From NCBI GenBank assembly GCA_027858795.1, contig JAQICF010000257.1, positions 1 to 19,278 of the forward strand: 19,278 bases of DNA. The letters are read 5' to 3'. This DNA is from Candidatus Delongbacteria bacterium. Its GTDB lineage: Bacteria; Delongbacteria; UBA4055. The notes below the pieces were generated by a model. The model saw nothing but the letters and a program-made list of their open reading frames with translations, had not been told where the DNA came from and did not search any database. This document shows, in pieces, positions 1 through 7,350 of the stretch (within the stretch, counting starts at the first letter, position 1; each line of letters starts with the position of its first letter). The translations under genes were made by a program, and so were the position numbers.

Positions 1-1
1 T

Positions 2-73
2 AAATGGTGGGAAGAGAACATGTTGAAGTACTATCCACTTGGTGATCTTAAAACTGAAGGAGGGCTTAAATAA
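2..73 (+). CDS. C-terminal tail of an upstream 2-oxoacid oxidoreductase subunit (partial)
   Basis: A frame open from the left edge encodes about 23 residues ending in YPLGDLKTEGGLK and stops with TAA at 71-73. The stop overlaps the ATG of the next gene as TAATG, and a Shine-Dalgarno sequence GAAGGAGGG (56-64) lies inside this tail. The overlap and shared strand show that it is the preceding gene of the same operon. Because the next gene is a gamma subunit of a ferredoxin-dependent 2-oxoacid oxidoreductase, the likely identity is the thiamine-pyrophosphate-binding beta subunit. The visible tail is too short to prove this. Confidence 0.6.
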   Translation, partial: KWWEENMLKYYPLGDLKTEGGLK

Positions 74-624
74 TGTTACAAGAAGTTATGTTTTCAGGAT
101 TTGGTGGACAAGGTGTTCTTACTATTGCAAAGAATTTATCTTATACAGCTATGCTAGAAGGTAAGGAAACCTGCTGGATGCCGACATACGGACCTGAGAT
201 GAGAGGTGGAACTTGTGGTTGTACTGTTTCTGTTAGTGACAAACCTGTTAGTTCTCCAATTTTAGAAAAATACACAACCGTAGTAGCTTTGAATCAACCT
301 TCACTTGATAAGTATGAATCTAAAGTGAAAGAGGGTGGTCTTTTGATTTGGGAATCTACTAATATTCATAAAGCTCCAACCAGAACAGACATTAATATCG
401 TTCCTATTCCTGCTTATGAAGAATCAAATAAGATGGGTAATGTTCTTATGATGGGTATGATCCTTCTTGGAGCTTACATTCAGAAGACTGAAGCTATCAC
501 TATTCAAGGTGTTATTGATGCACTTAAAAAGACTTTGCCAGAAAGAAGGCATAATCTTATTCCTCTGAACGAGCAAGCGCTCAAGAGAGGATTTGAACTG
601 GCTGAAGCGATTAAATGCTGCTAA
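73..624 (+). CDS. 2-oxoacid:ferredoxin oxidoreductase, gamma subunit
   Basis: This 183-residue protein matches the gamma subunit/domain of pyruvate, 2-oxoglutarate or branched-chain 2-oxoacid:ferredoxin oxidoreductases. These enzymes decarboxylate a 2-oxoacid to its acyl-CoA in the cytoplasm and reduce ferredoxin. Near the N-terminus is the hallmark GFGGQGV (residues 9-15), followed by the conserved PTYGPEMRGGTCGCTVSVSD stretch (about 37-56) and a hydrophobic GNVLMMGMILLG segment near 122-133. The length is normal for a stand-alone gamma subunit. The start at 73 overlaps the previous stop and sits behind a strong Shine-Dalgarno, so translational coupling is likely. It is the last gene of its operon and is followed by an intrinsic terminator. 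The exact substrate (2-oxoglutarate, as in KorC, or another 2-oxoacid) cannot be decided from this subunit alone. Confidence 0.92.
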   Translation: MLQEVMFSGFGGQGVLTIAKNLSYTAMLEGKETCWMPTYGPEMRGGTCGCTVSVSDKPVSSPILEKYTTVVALNQPSLDKYESKVKEGGLLIWESTNIHKAPTRTDINIVPIPAYEESNKMGNVLMMGMILLGAYIQKTEAITIQGVIDALKKTLPERRHNLIPLNEQALKRGFELAEAIKCC

Positions 625-652
625 ATATGCAAGGAGTTGAAACCCCTTGTTC

Positions 653-680
653 AAACGGGACTGAATGTCCCGTTTTTTTT
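653..680 (+). terminator. Rho-independent terminator of the oxidoreductase operon
   Basis: The 9-bp arms AAACGGGAC (653-661) and GTCCCGTTT (667-675) pair perfectly around the loop TGAAT and run into an uninterrupted T tract (673-680). It lies 29 bp past the gamma-subunit stop codon, a textbook intrinsic terminator. Confidence 0.93.
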
Positions 681-763
681 ATTTATATACATTAGACAAA
701 TCACTAATTTTTTATTACTTTACAAAATATTGATTATAAATTTAATTTGATGAGAGTTGCTCT

Positions 764-1522
764 ATGGAAAGAAAACTAGCAGATATTCATGAATTTTTGA
801 AAGAGGTACATGAAGAAAAGCAAAAACTTAAACTTGGTGAAGTTCTATTATTTAGGGGGCATAATGGAAAGGGTGATTTACTTCCAAAGCTCCTACGAGA
901 AGAATTACTTGACCCTAATGAAAAGCCATTTGATATTGAAGATAAGCTGTACGATGAATTTAAAATTAGAGCAACACCTTACTTAGATATGAATAAAGAC
1001 TTTCAAAATGAATGGAATTTACTAGTTCTAGCACAACATTATGGTCTAAAAACAAGATTATTAGATTGGACTGAGAATCCATTAGTTGCTTTGTTTTTCA
1101 CAGTTTATGGTAGCAATTTTATTGAAAATGGTGAAGAGCGTGAAATTTGGATGTTAAAAGCTACTGATGATAACATCATCAATATAAACAACAATAAAAA
1201 TACAGAAGTATTTAGATCCTATACAAATAAATTTGTTTTCAAGCCATCTGCAATATCTCAGAGAGTGGTCACACAATCTTCGTGGTTTACACACCACTCC
1301 AAAAAACTTCAAAAATTAAATGATAGCAAAAGTATTAAAAATGAACTTATATGTTTTTCGATACCTGACAGGTTAAAAAAAGAGGATATCGAAAAATATT
1401 TAACTCTTATGGAAATTAATACTCATACATTATTTCCTGATTTAGAAAGCTTATGTAAAATGCTAAATGAAAAAAAATACAAACCCAAGCCGCCACTTGT
1501 CATAACTAGTAGAATTCTTTGA
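764..1522 (+). CDS. FRG-domain protein
   Basis: The 252-residue protein carries an FRG domain over its first half, recognised by the eponymous F30-R31-G32 and by QHYG (91-94), TRLLDWT (97-103) and NPLVALFF (105-112). The biochemical activity of this domain is not established to my knowledge. It occurs in accessory and phage-defence contexts and is often found alone or fused to other modules. There is no signal peptide or membrane segment, so it is probably cytoplasmic. The C-terminal half (about 120-252) is Lys/Asn-rich and shows no motif I recognise. The ATG is preceded only by a weak GAGAG. The gene stands alone, converging with the toxin-antitoxin pair at 1545-2955 with a 22-bp gap. It may be an independent defence effector or a third component of that locus. 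Confidence 0.85.
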   Translation: MERKLADIHEFLKEVHEEKQKLKLGEVLLFRGHNGKGDLLPKLLREELLDPNEKPFDIEDKLYDEFKIRATPYLDMNKDFQNEWNLLVLAQHYGLKTRLLDWTENPLVALFFTVYGSNFIENGEEREIWMLKATDDNIININNNKNTEVFRSYTNKFVFKPSAISQRVVTQSSWFTHHSKKLQKLNDSKSIKNELICFSIPDRLKKEDIEKYLTLMEINTHTLFPDLESLCKMLNEKKYKPKPPLVITSRIL

Positions 1523-1544
1523 GAGAATATAGTTTTGTATCCCG

Positions 1545-2606
1545 TTAAAACTTCACTCTCAATTCACTATATTGCCCCCAATCAAGAACCTTATCATGCA
1601 TTAGTCGTCCTACAATGATCCCAACCGGTAAGCCATGCTTCTTTGCAAATTCAACAATATCACTTTTTGAAATCTCCGACTTATTCGCTAAAAGAGAAAA
1701 CTCTTTAGGATATAAGAATTTTACTGCAAAAATATCAGCTTGTTTTTCAATTACCTCTGAACCTGTGCTTTCATTAGAAAGATCTAAAATCACTTCTTTT
1801 TTTGAATGTTCATAATAAACATGCCCAAGTTCATGAAATAAAGTAAACCAAAATATATCAGCATATTTACCCTTTAAACTCATCTGGATTAAAGGTCTTT
1901 TATTTATCCAAGTAACAGCACCATTTATGCTTGCTTTGCTAATATTGGTAGTGATTGTGAAATAGATTCCTGCTTTTTTTAAAATACCTGATAGTAATTT
2001 ATTGATTCTAAAAATATCCGTTTCATTGATTACACTTCTCTTTATTTCAGGAATTACTTCAGTTAGAATTTTATATTTGTCAAATTCAGGATAATCAATT
2101 TTCTCTCTGGCATCTATTTGTCCCTTTCTTAACCAAGCTGCAATCGCATAACTTGAGCTCTCACATTTCGATGAAATTCGAAAAGCGACATTTTCAATCA
2201 GTTGAATTTTAGATAATTTAGCTACACCGAAAAATAACTTCAAATTCCTTATTTGTTCGATTTTTTTTCTAGTAGCCTGAACCCACCCTTGATTTGCAAA
2301 ATCTTTATAGGATATTTTACCCAGAACTTCCTCTTCCTCTTCAAGTTTATCCTCTTCCTCTTTTTTCTTAAGCGAAAGTCTATAATTCTGCTCTAAACCT
2401 AACCAAAAATCAGCTGGAATTCCTAAAACACTTTCAAGCCTATTCGCAATTTCTACTGTAATCTCAGATTTACCTTTTAGAATGTCTATCATATGCTTTT
2501 CAGAATAATCCATTCTCAATGCAAATTCTTTTCTTGAGATACCCCATGTATCTAACTGCTCTATTATTGTTATTCCCGGTGCTACCGGTAATCCTAAAAT
2601 CTTCAT
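1545..2606 (-). CDS. HigA-like antitoxin fused to an ImmA/IrrE-type metallopeptidase domain
   Basis: This 353-residue protein has two recognisable modules. Residues about 7-80 are a HigA-type helix-turn-helix: an APGITIIEQLDTWGISRKEFA helix followed by the KGKSEIT and LGIPADFWLGLEQNY signatures typical of HigA antitoxins. A very acidic/basic linker (79-95, runs of K and E) follows. Residues about 200-310 form an ImmA/IrrE-like zinc peptidase domain with the metal motif HELGH (258-262) and a downstream EKQADIFAVKFLYP (287-300) that should supply the third ligand. In this family the DNA-binding half represses the operon and the peptidase is thought to act in regulated cleavage. The start has a GGAGTG ribosome site 5 bp upstream. 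It lies 25 bp downstream of the toxin gene, giving the toxin-first order of HigBA systems. Confidence 0.88.
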   Translation of the reverse strand: MKILGLPVAPGITIIEQLDTWGISRKEFALRMDYSEKHMIDILKGKSEITVEIANRLESVLGIPADFWLGLEQNYRLSLKKKEEEDKLEEEEEVLGKISYKDFANQGWVQATRKKIEQIRNLKLFFGVAKLSKIQLIENVAFRISSKCESSSYAIAAWLRKGQIDAREKIDYPEFDKYKILTEVIPEIKRSVINETDIFRINKLLSGILKKAGIYFTITTNISKASINGAVTWINKRPLIQMSLKGKYADIFWFTLFHELGHVYYEHSKKEVILDLSNESTGSEVIEKQADIFAVKFLYPKEFSLLANKSEISKSDIVEFAKKHGLPVGIIVGRLMHDKVLDWGQYSELRVKF

Positions 2607-2631
2607 TTTTCACTCCACTGATTATAGTCTT

Positions 2632-2955
2632 TTAATGATAGTCGACTATTTCTTCTATTGAAACTATTGTTACTGATATTAATTCTTTTTCATCTTTTGT
2701 AAATTTGGGTTTTATAATCATTCGGTATGGATGATCTAAGTTTAATCCATAACATCCTTTATAGTTACCTGATAATGAATGACACATTCCAACTTTTTTC
2801 GAAAGTAACAAGTGAAAATTTTCAATATTTACCAATTCATTATACCTTTGATAAATCTTCTCTGCTCTTAGCTTACCATATAATCGTATCGCATTTTTTG
2901 TGTCTTCATTATCAATAATTTTTTTTAGCTTTTTATCTTTGATTATTATTTCCAC
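2632..2955 (-). CDS. HigB/RelE-family toxin
   Basis: A 107-residue protein of the RelE/HigB fold, a family of ribosome-dependent mRNA endonucleases. The diagnostic stretch is LSGNYKGCYGLNLDHPYRMII (about 61-81), matching the L..G..YGL.LDHPYR pattern of HigB toxins, followed by the C-terminal beta strand VTIVSIEEIVDYH. The start is GTG (2953-2955), chosen because the Shine-Dalgarno GAAGG lies 6 bp upstream. It is the first gene of a two-gene operon whose second gene is the HigA/ImmA-like antitoxin. The pair has its own promoter at 2974-3002. The presence of the cognate antitoxin supports a functional toxin-antitoxin module rather than a stray nuclease. Confidence 0.85.
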   Translation of the reverse strand: MEIIIKDKKLKKIIDNEDTKNAIRLYGKLRAEKIYQRYNELVNIENFHLLLSKKVGMCHSLSGNYKGCYGLNLDHPYRMIIKPKFTKDEKELISVTIVSIEEIVDYH

Positions 2956-2973
2956 AGACTACCTTCAAAAGTT

Positions 2974-3002
2974 AATTTAAGCATTAAAAGACGATTTGTC
3001 AA
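2974..3002 (-). promoter_or_regulatory. Promoter of the HigBA-like operon
   Basis: On the minus strand, TTGACA (2997-3002) is followed after exactly 17 bp by TAAATT (2974-2979), 18 bp before the GTG start. This is a sigma-70-type promoter. No clear operator palindrome was seen inside it. Confidence 0.7.
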
Positions 3003-3153
3003 CATTTTTATTTACCCAATAGGTTAATGATTTTCTACTTTGTATCTAGTTTATATTTTAACAACACAAATAAATATATACACTTCACTAGGTCAAATAG
3101 TGACCTTTTGAAAAAAACCTTTAAAAATATTTTTTTATTTTATCTTTTGTACT
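3003..3153. other. Gene-free AT-rich intergenic stretch
   Basis: No coding frame is visible. The only structure is a short hairpin, AGGTCA (3090-3095) with TGACCT (3101-3106), followed by TTTT. It has no plus-strand gene upstream to terminate. Confidence 0.4.
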
Positions 3154-3207
3154 GAACGCAGGAATGCGTTCCGTTTTTTGCACTACAGGGACGCATTCCT
3201 GCGTCCC
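3154..3207. repeat. Pair of related small palindromes (REP-like)
   Basis: Two near-identical hairpins lie 16 bp apart. The first has arms GAACGCA (3154-3160) and TGCGTTC (3165-3171) with loop GGAA. The second has arms GGGACGCA (3188-3195) and TGCGTCCC (3200-3207) with loop TTCC. The second is essentially the first in the opposite orientation, so the two can also pair with each other into a larger cruciform. GC content is much higher than in the surroundings. This is the design of REP/BIME-type intergenic repeats. The following bases (about 3212-3240, CACTAACCACTAATCC) look like low-complexity repeat tail. Confidence 0.7.
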
Positions 3208-3246
3208 CTACAAACTGACCACTAACCACTAATCCCTGCCCACTTG

Positions 3247-3269
3247 AAATAATTCTAGTAGAATTATTT
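3247..3269 (-). terminator. Hairpin at the end of the cyclophilin gene
   Basis: Perfect 11-bp arms, AAATAATTCTA (3247-3257) and TAGAATTATTT (3259-3269), flank a single base and overlap the minus-strand stop codon of the cyclophilin gene. The stem is AT-rich and the T tract after it is short, so it is a weak or bidirectional terminator at best. Confidence 0.45.
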
Positions 3270-4796
3270 TACCAATAACATTTTATTGGTCTCAGAAAAA
3301 CCTTCACATTCCAGAGTATAAAAATATATCCCGCTATTCAGGTCTAAAGCATTGAAGTTGATCTTATGAAGACCTTTATCCATTTTCCTGTTAACAAGAT
3401 CAGATACCAGCTGACCGAAAAGGTTATATACAGACAGCTTAACTTCTTGTGATCTATCTATTGAAAATGATATCTCCGTACTAGGATTGAACGGATTAGG
3501 ATAATTTTGATGTAATTCTGAATTCTGGATTATAATTTCTGAATTATCTATAGAAGTAGGAATTCCACCTTCAAAGGTTATTTTATCCACCCAAGCACAA
3601 TCATCAGCAGCATATCCAGAGATGTCTTTTTTGTATCGCCATTTAAAAGTATGAGTCCCTGCCGAAACAGGAAAAGTAGATTCTCTCCAAGTTCTAACAC
3701 CACTAAATTTTTCCATCTCATTTCTATCTATCCAAAATTCAAGAAAATCAGAATTTTCCTGAGAAGATATTTTATGTAAGAAAGTTACCAAACCATCAGA
3801 TTCATAATTCATTTCAATTAGTATTACCGTGGATTGATTGTTACTAATATATCCTGATTGAATACAATAAGTACCTTCTCGTGGAGATTCACTATTTATG
3901 AGCCAGTCTCCGTCTCCACTAAGTTCCCAGGGGTATTTTGTAAAATCACCACTTTCAAAATCTTCGACCTTATATGTTGCAGGATCATAAACCGATACAG
4001 TGAATTCATCGATATCAAAGAATTCTCCAGAAGTACCTTTTAAAGTAACTGTAGACATACCTGGAGTTGTATTGCCTGCTGTTATGGTTAAAATGCTTCC
4101 ATCTATTATAGCCGAAAGCACGTCCGTATCACTATTGCTTTCTATGGTCACTGTGACTATATTGCCATCAACATCAGCAAAAGTATCTAAAATATCTATA
4201 TCCATATCTTCATCATACAGAAATATTTTATCATCAATTGAATTTTGAACATATACGCCTTCTTCAGGGAACGGGCTTACCACTCTAATACTATCAATAT
4301 TCACCGGAGTTATTGGTGCATCATTAAATGTTGTTACACGGCTGATATCATACACAATATCCATTCCATCTATAATTTTTCCAAAAACTGAATAATGATC
4401 ATTAAGATGAGGGAAAGAATCTACGGTAATAAAATATTGAGATCCGCCAGTATCTGGTCCTGCATTTGCCATTGAGAGCATACCAGGTGCATTGTGATCT
4501 AAATCAGGATGAAATTCATCAGGAATAGTATATCCAGGTCCACCAGTTCCAGTTCCAAGTGGGCAACCATCCTGAATCATAAAACCTTCAATAACTCTAT
4601 GAAAAATTAAATTATCATAAAAATTAGCATTTGTTAGATCAATAAAGTTGTTTGCTGTAATCGGAACAAGATCCTCCCTCAATTCAGCTTTAAAATTTCC
4701 CATTGATGTGTACCATTGAACTACTGTTTGAGATGAAACTATGGTACTGGTCAGTAATAGTACTACTATTAGCATTTTGATTTTTGAAAATAACAT
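3264..4796 (-). CDS. Secreted cyclophilin-type peptidyl-prolyl isomerase with type IX sorting domain
   Basis: The 510-residue protein starts with a signal peptide (about 1-22; basic start, hydrophobic VVLLLTSTIV, cleavage near VSS). Residues about 27-172 are a cyclophilin domain with FHRVIEGFMIQDG (65-77), GTGTGGPGY (81-89), GGSQYFI (117-123) and HYSVFGKIIDGMDIV. It should catalyse cis-trans isomerisation of Xaa-Pro bonds outside the cytoplasm. Residues about 180-270 look like a beta-rich domain, and about 276-410 a jelly-roll-like region (VEDFESGDF, WVDKITFEGG). The C-terminus (430-510) is a Por/type IX sorting domain: NYPNPFNPSTEISFSI, then YNLFGQLV and SGIYFYTL. An AGGAGG site (4801-4807) fixes the start. 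The gene is monocistronic. The catalytic Arg is R67; the usual Trp of eukaryotic cyclophilins is replaced by His, which is common in bacteria. Confidence 0.93.
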   Translation of the reverse strand: MLFSKIKMLIVVLLLTSTIVSSQTVVQWYTSMGNFKAELREDLVPITANNFIDLTNANFYDNLIFHRVIEGFMIQDGCPLGTGTGGPGYTIPDEFHPDLDHNAPGMLSMANAGPDTGGSQYFITVDSFPHLNDHYSVFGKIIDGMDIVYDISRVTTFNDAPITPVNIDSIRVVSPFPEEGVYVQNSIDDKIFLYDEDMDIDILDTFADVDGNIVTVTIESNSDTDVLSAIIDGSILTITAGNTTPGMSTVTLKGTSGEFFDIDEFTVSVYDPATYKVEDFESGDFTKYPWELSGDGDWLINSESPREGTYCIQSGYISNNQSTVILIEMNYESDGLVTFLHKISSQENSDFLEFWIDRNEMEKFSGVRTWRESTFPVSAGTHTFKWRYKKDISGYAADDCAWVDKITFEGGIPTSIDNSEIIIQNSELHQNYPNPFNPSTEISFSIDRSQEVKLSVYNLFGQLVSDLVNRKMDKGLHKINFNALDLNSGIYFYTLECEGFSETNKMLLVK

Positions 4797-4875
4797 TATT
4801 CCTCCTTAATTAGAATACAGGCAATATTTTAAGTAATAATATGCAACATTACAAGTAATAAAAATTTAACTTATC

Positions 4876-4904
4876 TTGAAATTCATTCTGAATTCACCTA
4901 TAAT
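4876..4904 (+). promoter_or_regulatory. Promoter of the GNAT gene, apparently leaderless
   Basis: TTGAAA (4876-4881), a 17-bp spacer and a perfect TATAAT (4899-4904) precede the ATG at 4911. Transcription starting 7 bp after the -10 box would begin on the A of the start codon. No Shine-Dalgarno sequence is present. Confidence 0.75.
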
Positions 4905-4910
4905 TAAAGC

Positions 4911-5519
4911 ATGAAAAACATTACTATAAAAAGAGCTCCTCTTACCTTCCTTAAGGAATATCATAAAGTTCCTATTCAGTTTTCAGCAGATATAATTTAT
5001 CCTGAAGAATTATTTGTAGGAAAAGCTGAGGATATCAACTTGGTAGAAACACCTGTTCCTCGATTTACAAAAGACTATGATGAATATGAGCTACCTTACA
5101 AATGGGTTGAAAAATGGGATATCTCAAACTGGTGCATTTTAAAAGCTGAGATAGATGACCAATATGTCGCCGGAGCAGTCATTGCGTATAATACAAATGG
5201 TGTAAATATGCTTGAAGGCAGAGATGATATTGCAGTTTTGTGGGATATCAGAGTTTCTCCTGATCATAGAGGAAAAGGAATAGGTGAAAAGCTTTTCAAA
5301 GAAGCCGTAAAATTCGCAGAAGAGAAAAATTGTAATTTTTTAAAGATAGAAACTCAGAATATCAATGTAAATGCCTGTAAATTCTACAAAAAAATGGGAT
5401 GCTATCTTGGTAAATATTCAATTCGTGAATACAAAGATCTATCAGATGAAATTATGATGATGTGGTATTACAGAATCAAAGATGAATCTCTCACAAAGCC
5501 ACAGAGGCACGGAGAGTAA
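4911..5519 (+). CDS. GNAT-family N-acetyltransferase, streptothricin-acetyltransferase-like
   Basis: This 202-residue protein has a C-terminal GNAT domain that transfers acetyl groups from acetyl-CoA. The acetyl-CoA-binding motif is VSPDHRGKGIGEKLF (115-129) with the RGKGIG loop at 120-125. The later IETQNINVNACKFYKKMG (146-163) closely resembles the ETQ.IN..AC.FY segment of streptothricin acetyltransferases, and YYRI near 186-189 fits their C-terminal beta strand. The family relationship is clear; antibiotic substrate use is inference. Residues 1-75 are an N-terminal region with few family landmarks. The last 11 residues (from about 192) are encoded by a dispersed DNA repeat and are probably not ancestral. 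It is a single gene converging on acr3 with a 5-bp gap. Confidence 0.85.
   Translation: MKNITIKRAPLTFLKEYHKVPIQFSADIIYPEELFVGKAEDINLVETPVPRFTKDYDEYELPYKWVEKWDISNWCILKAEIDDQYVAGAVIAYNTNGVNMLEGRDDIAVLWDIRVSPDHRGKGIGEKLFKEAVKFAEEKNCNFLKIETQNINVNACKFYKKMGCYLGKYSIREYKDLSDEIMMMWYYRIKDESLTKPQRHGE
5487..5518. repeat. Dispersed repeat of the CTCCGTGCCTCTGTGGC type overlapping the GNAT 3' end
   Basis: On the minus strand this reads CTCTCCGTGCCTCTGTGGCT followed by TTGTGAGAG. I recognise it as a sequence recurrent in intergenic DNA of many bacterial genomes. Here it supplies the last codons and stop of the acetyltransferase gene. Recognition is from memory of similar genomic repeats; a second copy does not occur in this window. 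Confidence 0.55.
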
Positions 5520-5524
5520 TTCTT

Positions 5525-6622
5525 TTAAAACCACTTTTTTGTTTTAATACAAATTTTAACAAGCAACAACATTAAAGGAACTTCGATCAATACACCCACC
5601 ACAGTAGCTAAGGAAGCTCCGGAAGATAATCCAAATAACATAGTAGAAGTAGCGATAGCGACTTCAAAATGATTAGAAGCTCCTATCATTGCAGCTGGTG
5701 CTGCATCTTCATAAGTTAATTTCATAATTTTAGCTGCAATATAGCCAATAGTAAAAATCAATACTGTTTGAATTGTAAGTGGTATCGCAATCCACAATAT
5801 TGTCAACGGATGTTGGATTATAATATCACCTTTAAAAGAAAATAGAAGTACAAGAGTCAACAGAAGAGCAATAATTGAAACTGTGCCAAGATGAGGTAAG
5901 AATTTTTCCTGAAAATACTCCATTCCTTTGTTTTTTATAATCCACTTTCTTGAAAAATATCCTGCTACTAAAGGTAGAGCGACATATATCAATACCGATA
6001 GAATTATTGTCTGCCATGGAATAGGCATTTCGTTCTCTCCTAGAAGAAATCCACCAAGTGGCGCATACAGTACAAGCATTGCAAGTGAGTTTATGGCAAC
6101 CATAACCAAAGTATGCCCCATATTTCCTTTTGATAACCAACTCCAAACCATAACCATTGCAGTACATGGTGCTATACCGAGTAAAATAGCTCCTGAAATG
6201 TAACTTTTATATAATTCTACTTCTTGTCCAGTTTTTACAACTTCTGTTCCCTCAAGTAATCCCATTTTAAAGAACCAGGTCAGAAAAAACGAAGCTATTA
6301 TGAACATAGTGAATGGTTTTATAAGCCAATTTATAACAAGTGTTAATATTACTGGTTTTGGAGTTTTACCGGCTTTTATAACTTCAGAGAAATCAATTTT
6401 CACCATTATAGGATACATCATGAAGAAAAGTGCTATTGCGATCGGTATAGAAACTTGATACACAGATAGACTATCAAGAGTCACAGCAACTTCAGGTGCT
6501 ATTCTTCCTAAAACTATTCCACCTGCAATACAAACCAGGACCCACAAAGTTAGATACTTTTCAAATATATTGAGATTTCTTCCAGCAGCTTTTTTTTGAG
6601 AAGTTTCACATATCTGACTCAT
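5525..6622 (-). CDS. acr3: Arsenite efflux permease, ACR3 family
   Basis: A 365-residue polytopic inner-membrane protein of the ACR3 family, which extrudes arsenite using the proton-motive force. About ten hydrophobic segments are visible between residue 25 and the end. The two signature elements are intact: [11 protein letters not shown] with the conserved cysteine C153, and [11 protein letters not shown] with the conserved glutamate E320. The Shine-Dalgarno AAGGAG lies within the last codons of the upstream arsenate reductase gene, and the gap between the genes is 3 bp, so the two are cotranscribed. ArsC produces the arsenite that this permease exports. No arsR lies adjacent, which is unusual for an ars operon. 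Confidence 0.95.
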   Translation of the reverse strand: MSQICETSQKKAAGRNLNIFEKYLTLWVLVCIAGGIVLGRIAPEVAVTLDSLSVYQVSIPIAIALFFMMYPIMVKIDFSEVIKAGKTPKPVILTLVINWLIKPFTMFIIASFFLTWFFKMGLLEGTEVVKTGQEVELYKSYISGAILLGIAPCTAMVMVWSWLSKGNMGHTLVMVAINSLAMLVLYAPLGGFLLGENEMPIPWQTIILSVLIYVALPLVAGYFSRKWIIKNKGMEYFQEKFLPHLGTVSIIALLLTLVLLFSFKGDIIIQHPLTILWIAIPLTIQTVLIFTIGYIAAKIMKLTYEDAAPAAMIGASNHFEVAIATSTMLFGLSSGASLATVVGVLIEVPLMLLLVKICIKTKKWF

Positions 6623-6625
6623 CTT

Positions 6626-7057
6626 TTACTCCTTTTCCAGTTTTTTTACAAATTCGTTCATCTTGATTTCTATCTGATCTCTAACATTTCGAGTGAAATC
6701 TAATTTTTCTTCATAAGTACCCTGAAATGCTGATGGATCTTCAAATTCAATGTGTAATCTTTTATAAGCATCTCCTGGGAAAATTGGACATCTTTCACCT
6801 GATGCCTGATCACAGACAGTGATCACATAGTCAAAGTAAATTCCAGAATCTATCTTTTCCTGAACAGTGTTGGTTTTATTCTGAGAAATATCAATGCCTA
6901 TCTCTTTCATTGCATCAACAACAATAGGATTAAGCTTCCCTTTCTCTATTCCAGCACTCTCAGCTTTTAGATTTTCAAGACCTGCATTATTAACAAATGC
7001 TTCGGCCATCTGACTTCTCGCTGAATTATGTATACATACTAATAATATTTTAATCAT
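6626..7057 (-). CDS. arsC: Arsenate reductase, low-molecular-weight phosphatase type (thioredoxin-linked)
   Basis: A 143-residue cytoplasmic enzyme reducing arsenate to arsenite. It has the P-loop C8-x5-R14 (CIHNSAR), the resolving cysteines C82 and C90 in VCDQASGERCP, and the DPS acid loop at 107-109. This three-cysteine layout is that of the thioredoxin-coupled S. aureus pI258 type. The ATG at 7055-7057 was chosen because GAGG lies 5 bp upstream and the protein then begins MIKILLVC as in the family. A frame extension to a TTG at 7090 has no ribosome site and would enter the promoter. It is the first gene of the arsC-acr3 operon, transcribed from the promoter at 7103-7130. Confidence 0.94.
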   Translation of the reverse strand: MIKILLVCIHNSARSQMAEAFVNNAGLENLKAESAGIEKGKLNPIVVDAMKEIGIDISQNKTNTVQEKIDSGIYFDYVITVCDQASGERCPIFPGDAYKRLHIEFEDPSAFQGTYEEKLDFTRNVRDQIEIKMNEFVKKLEKE

Positions 7058-7099
7058 TTTAACCTCGTTCAATTTTTGAATACACTTCAAATATAATAA

Positions 7100-7130
7100 A
7101 TAATATTACAATAATATTATATTATTTCAA
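7100..7130 (-). promoter_or_regulatory. Promoter and candidate operator of the arsC-acr3 operon
   Basis: On the minus strand, TTGAAA (7125-7130) and TAATAT (7103-7108) lie 16 bp apart. The -10 box sits inside a perfect inverted repeat with 9-bp arms, ATAATATTA (7100-7108) and TAATATTAT (7112-7120), separated by 3 bp. Its overlap with the core promoter suits a repressor such as ArsR. The AT-richness means chance cannot be excluded. Confidence 0.5.
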
Positions 7131-7162
7131 AAACATCTTAGACTTTTCAGTTGTAAGTGGTC

Positions 7163-7195
7163 GGTCATTACGAGCATATAGTACGTGGCAATCTC
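7163..7195. repeat. Degenerate GTCATTGCGAG...GGCAATCTC dispersed repeat
   Basis: The ends GGTCATTACGAG and GTGGCAATCTC match a short intergenic palindromic repeat widespread in bacterial genomes, with a degenerate centre. It lies in a 398-bp gap between arsC and the first toxin-antitoxin module. The rest of that gap up to 7330 shows no gene; the only other structure is a small palindrome with 7-bp arms, TCATTAC (7266-7272) and GTAATGA (7276-7282). Confidence 0.45.
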
Positions 7196-7330
7196 AAAAT
7201 GTTTCTCCTATCATCATTTCGTTTAAATAATTATTACTTGCAGAATCTAATAATTTTTGCTTAATTCATTACAAGGTAATGATCAAGTATTACACTTACA
7301 TTAAGAATTTGGTAGAGATACAGGAGCAAA

Positions 7331-7350
7331 AAAACGCCATATGGCGTTTT
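7331..7350. repeat. Perfect 20-bp palindrome at the left edge of the cassette array
   Basis: AAAACGCCAT is followed directly by its reverse complement ATGGCGTTTT. It ends 7 bp before the GTT that begins the first cassette, where an integron would have attI or a preceding attC. It could equally be a bidirectional terminator; no gene runs into it from the left. Confidence 0.5.

Noticed and set aside
1519..1573. Inverted TTGAGAG/CTCTCAA and AATATAG/CTATATT pairs between the convergent FRG and HigA genes
   Set aside because: The two pairs do not nest into one hairpin, the loop is 30 bp and there is no T tract, so no terminator is called.
7058..7090. N-terminal extension of ArsC from a TTG codon
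   Set aside because: The extension runs into the promoter region, has no ribosome site and gives residues absent from the family.
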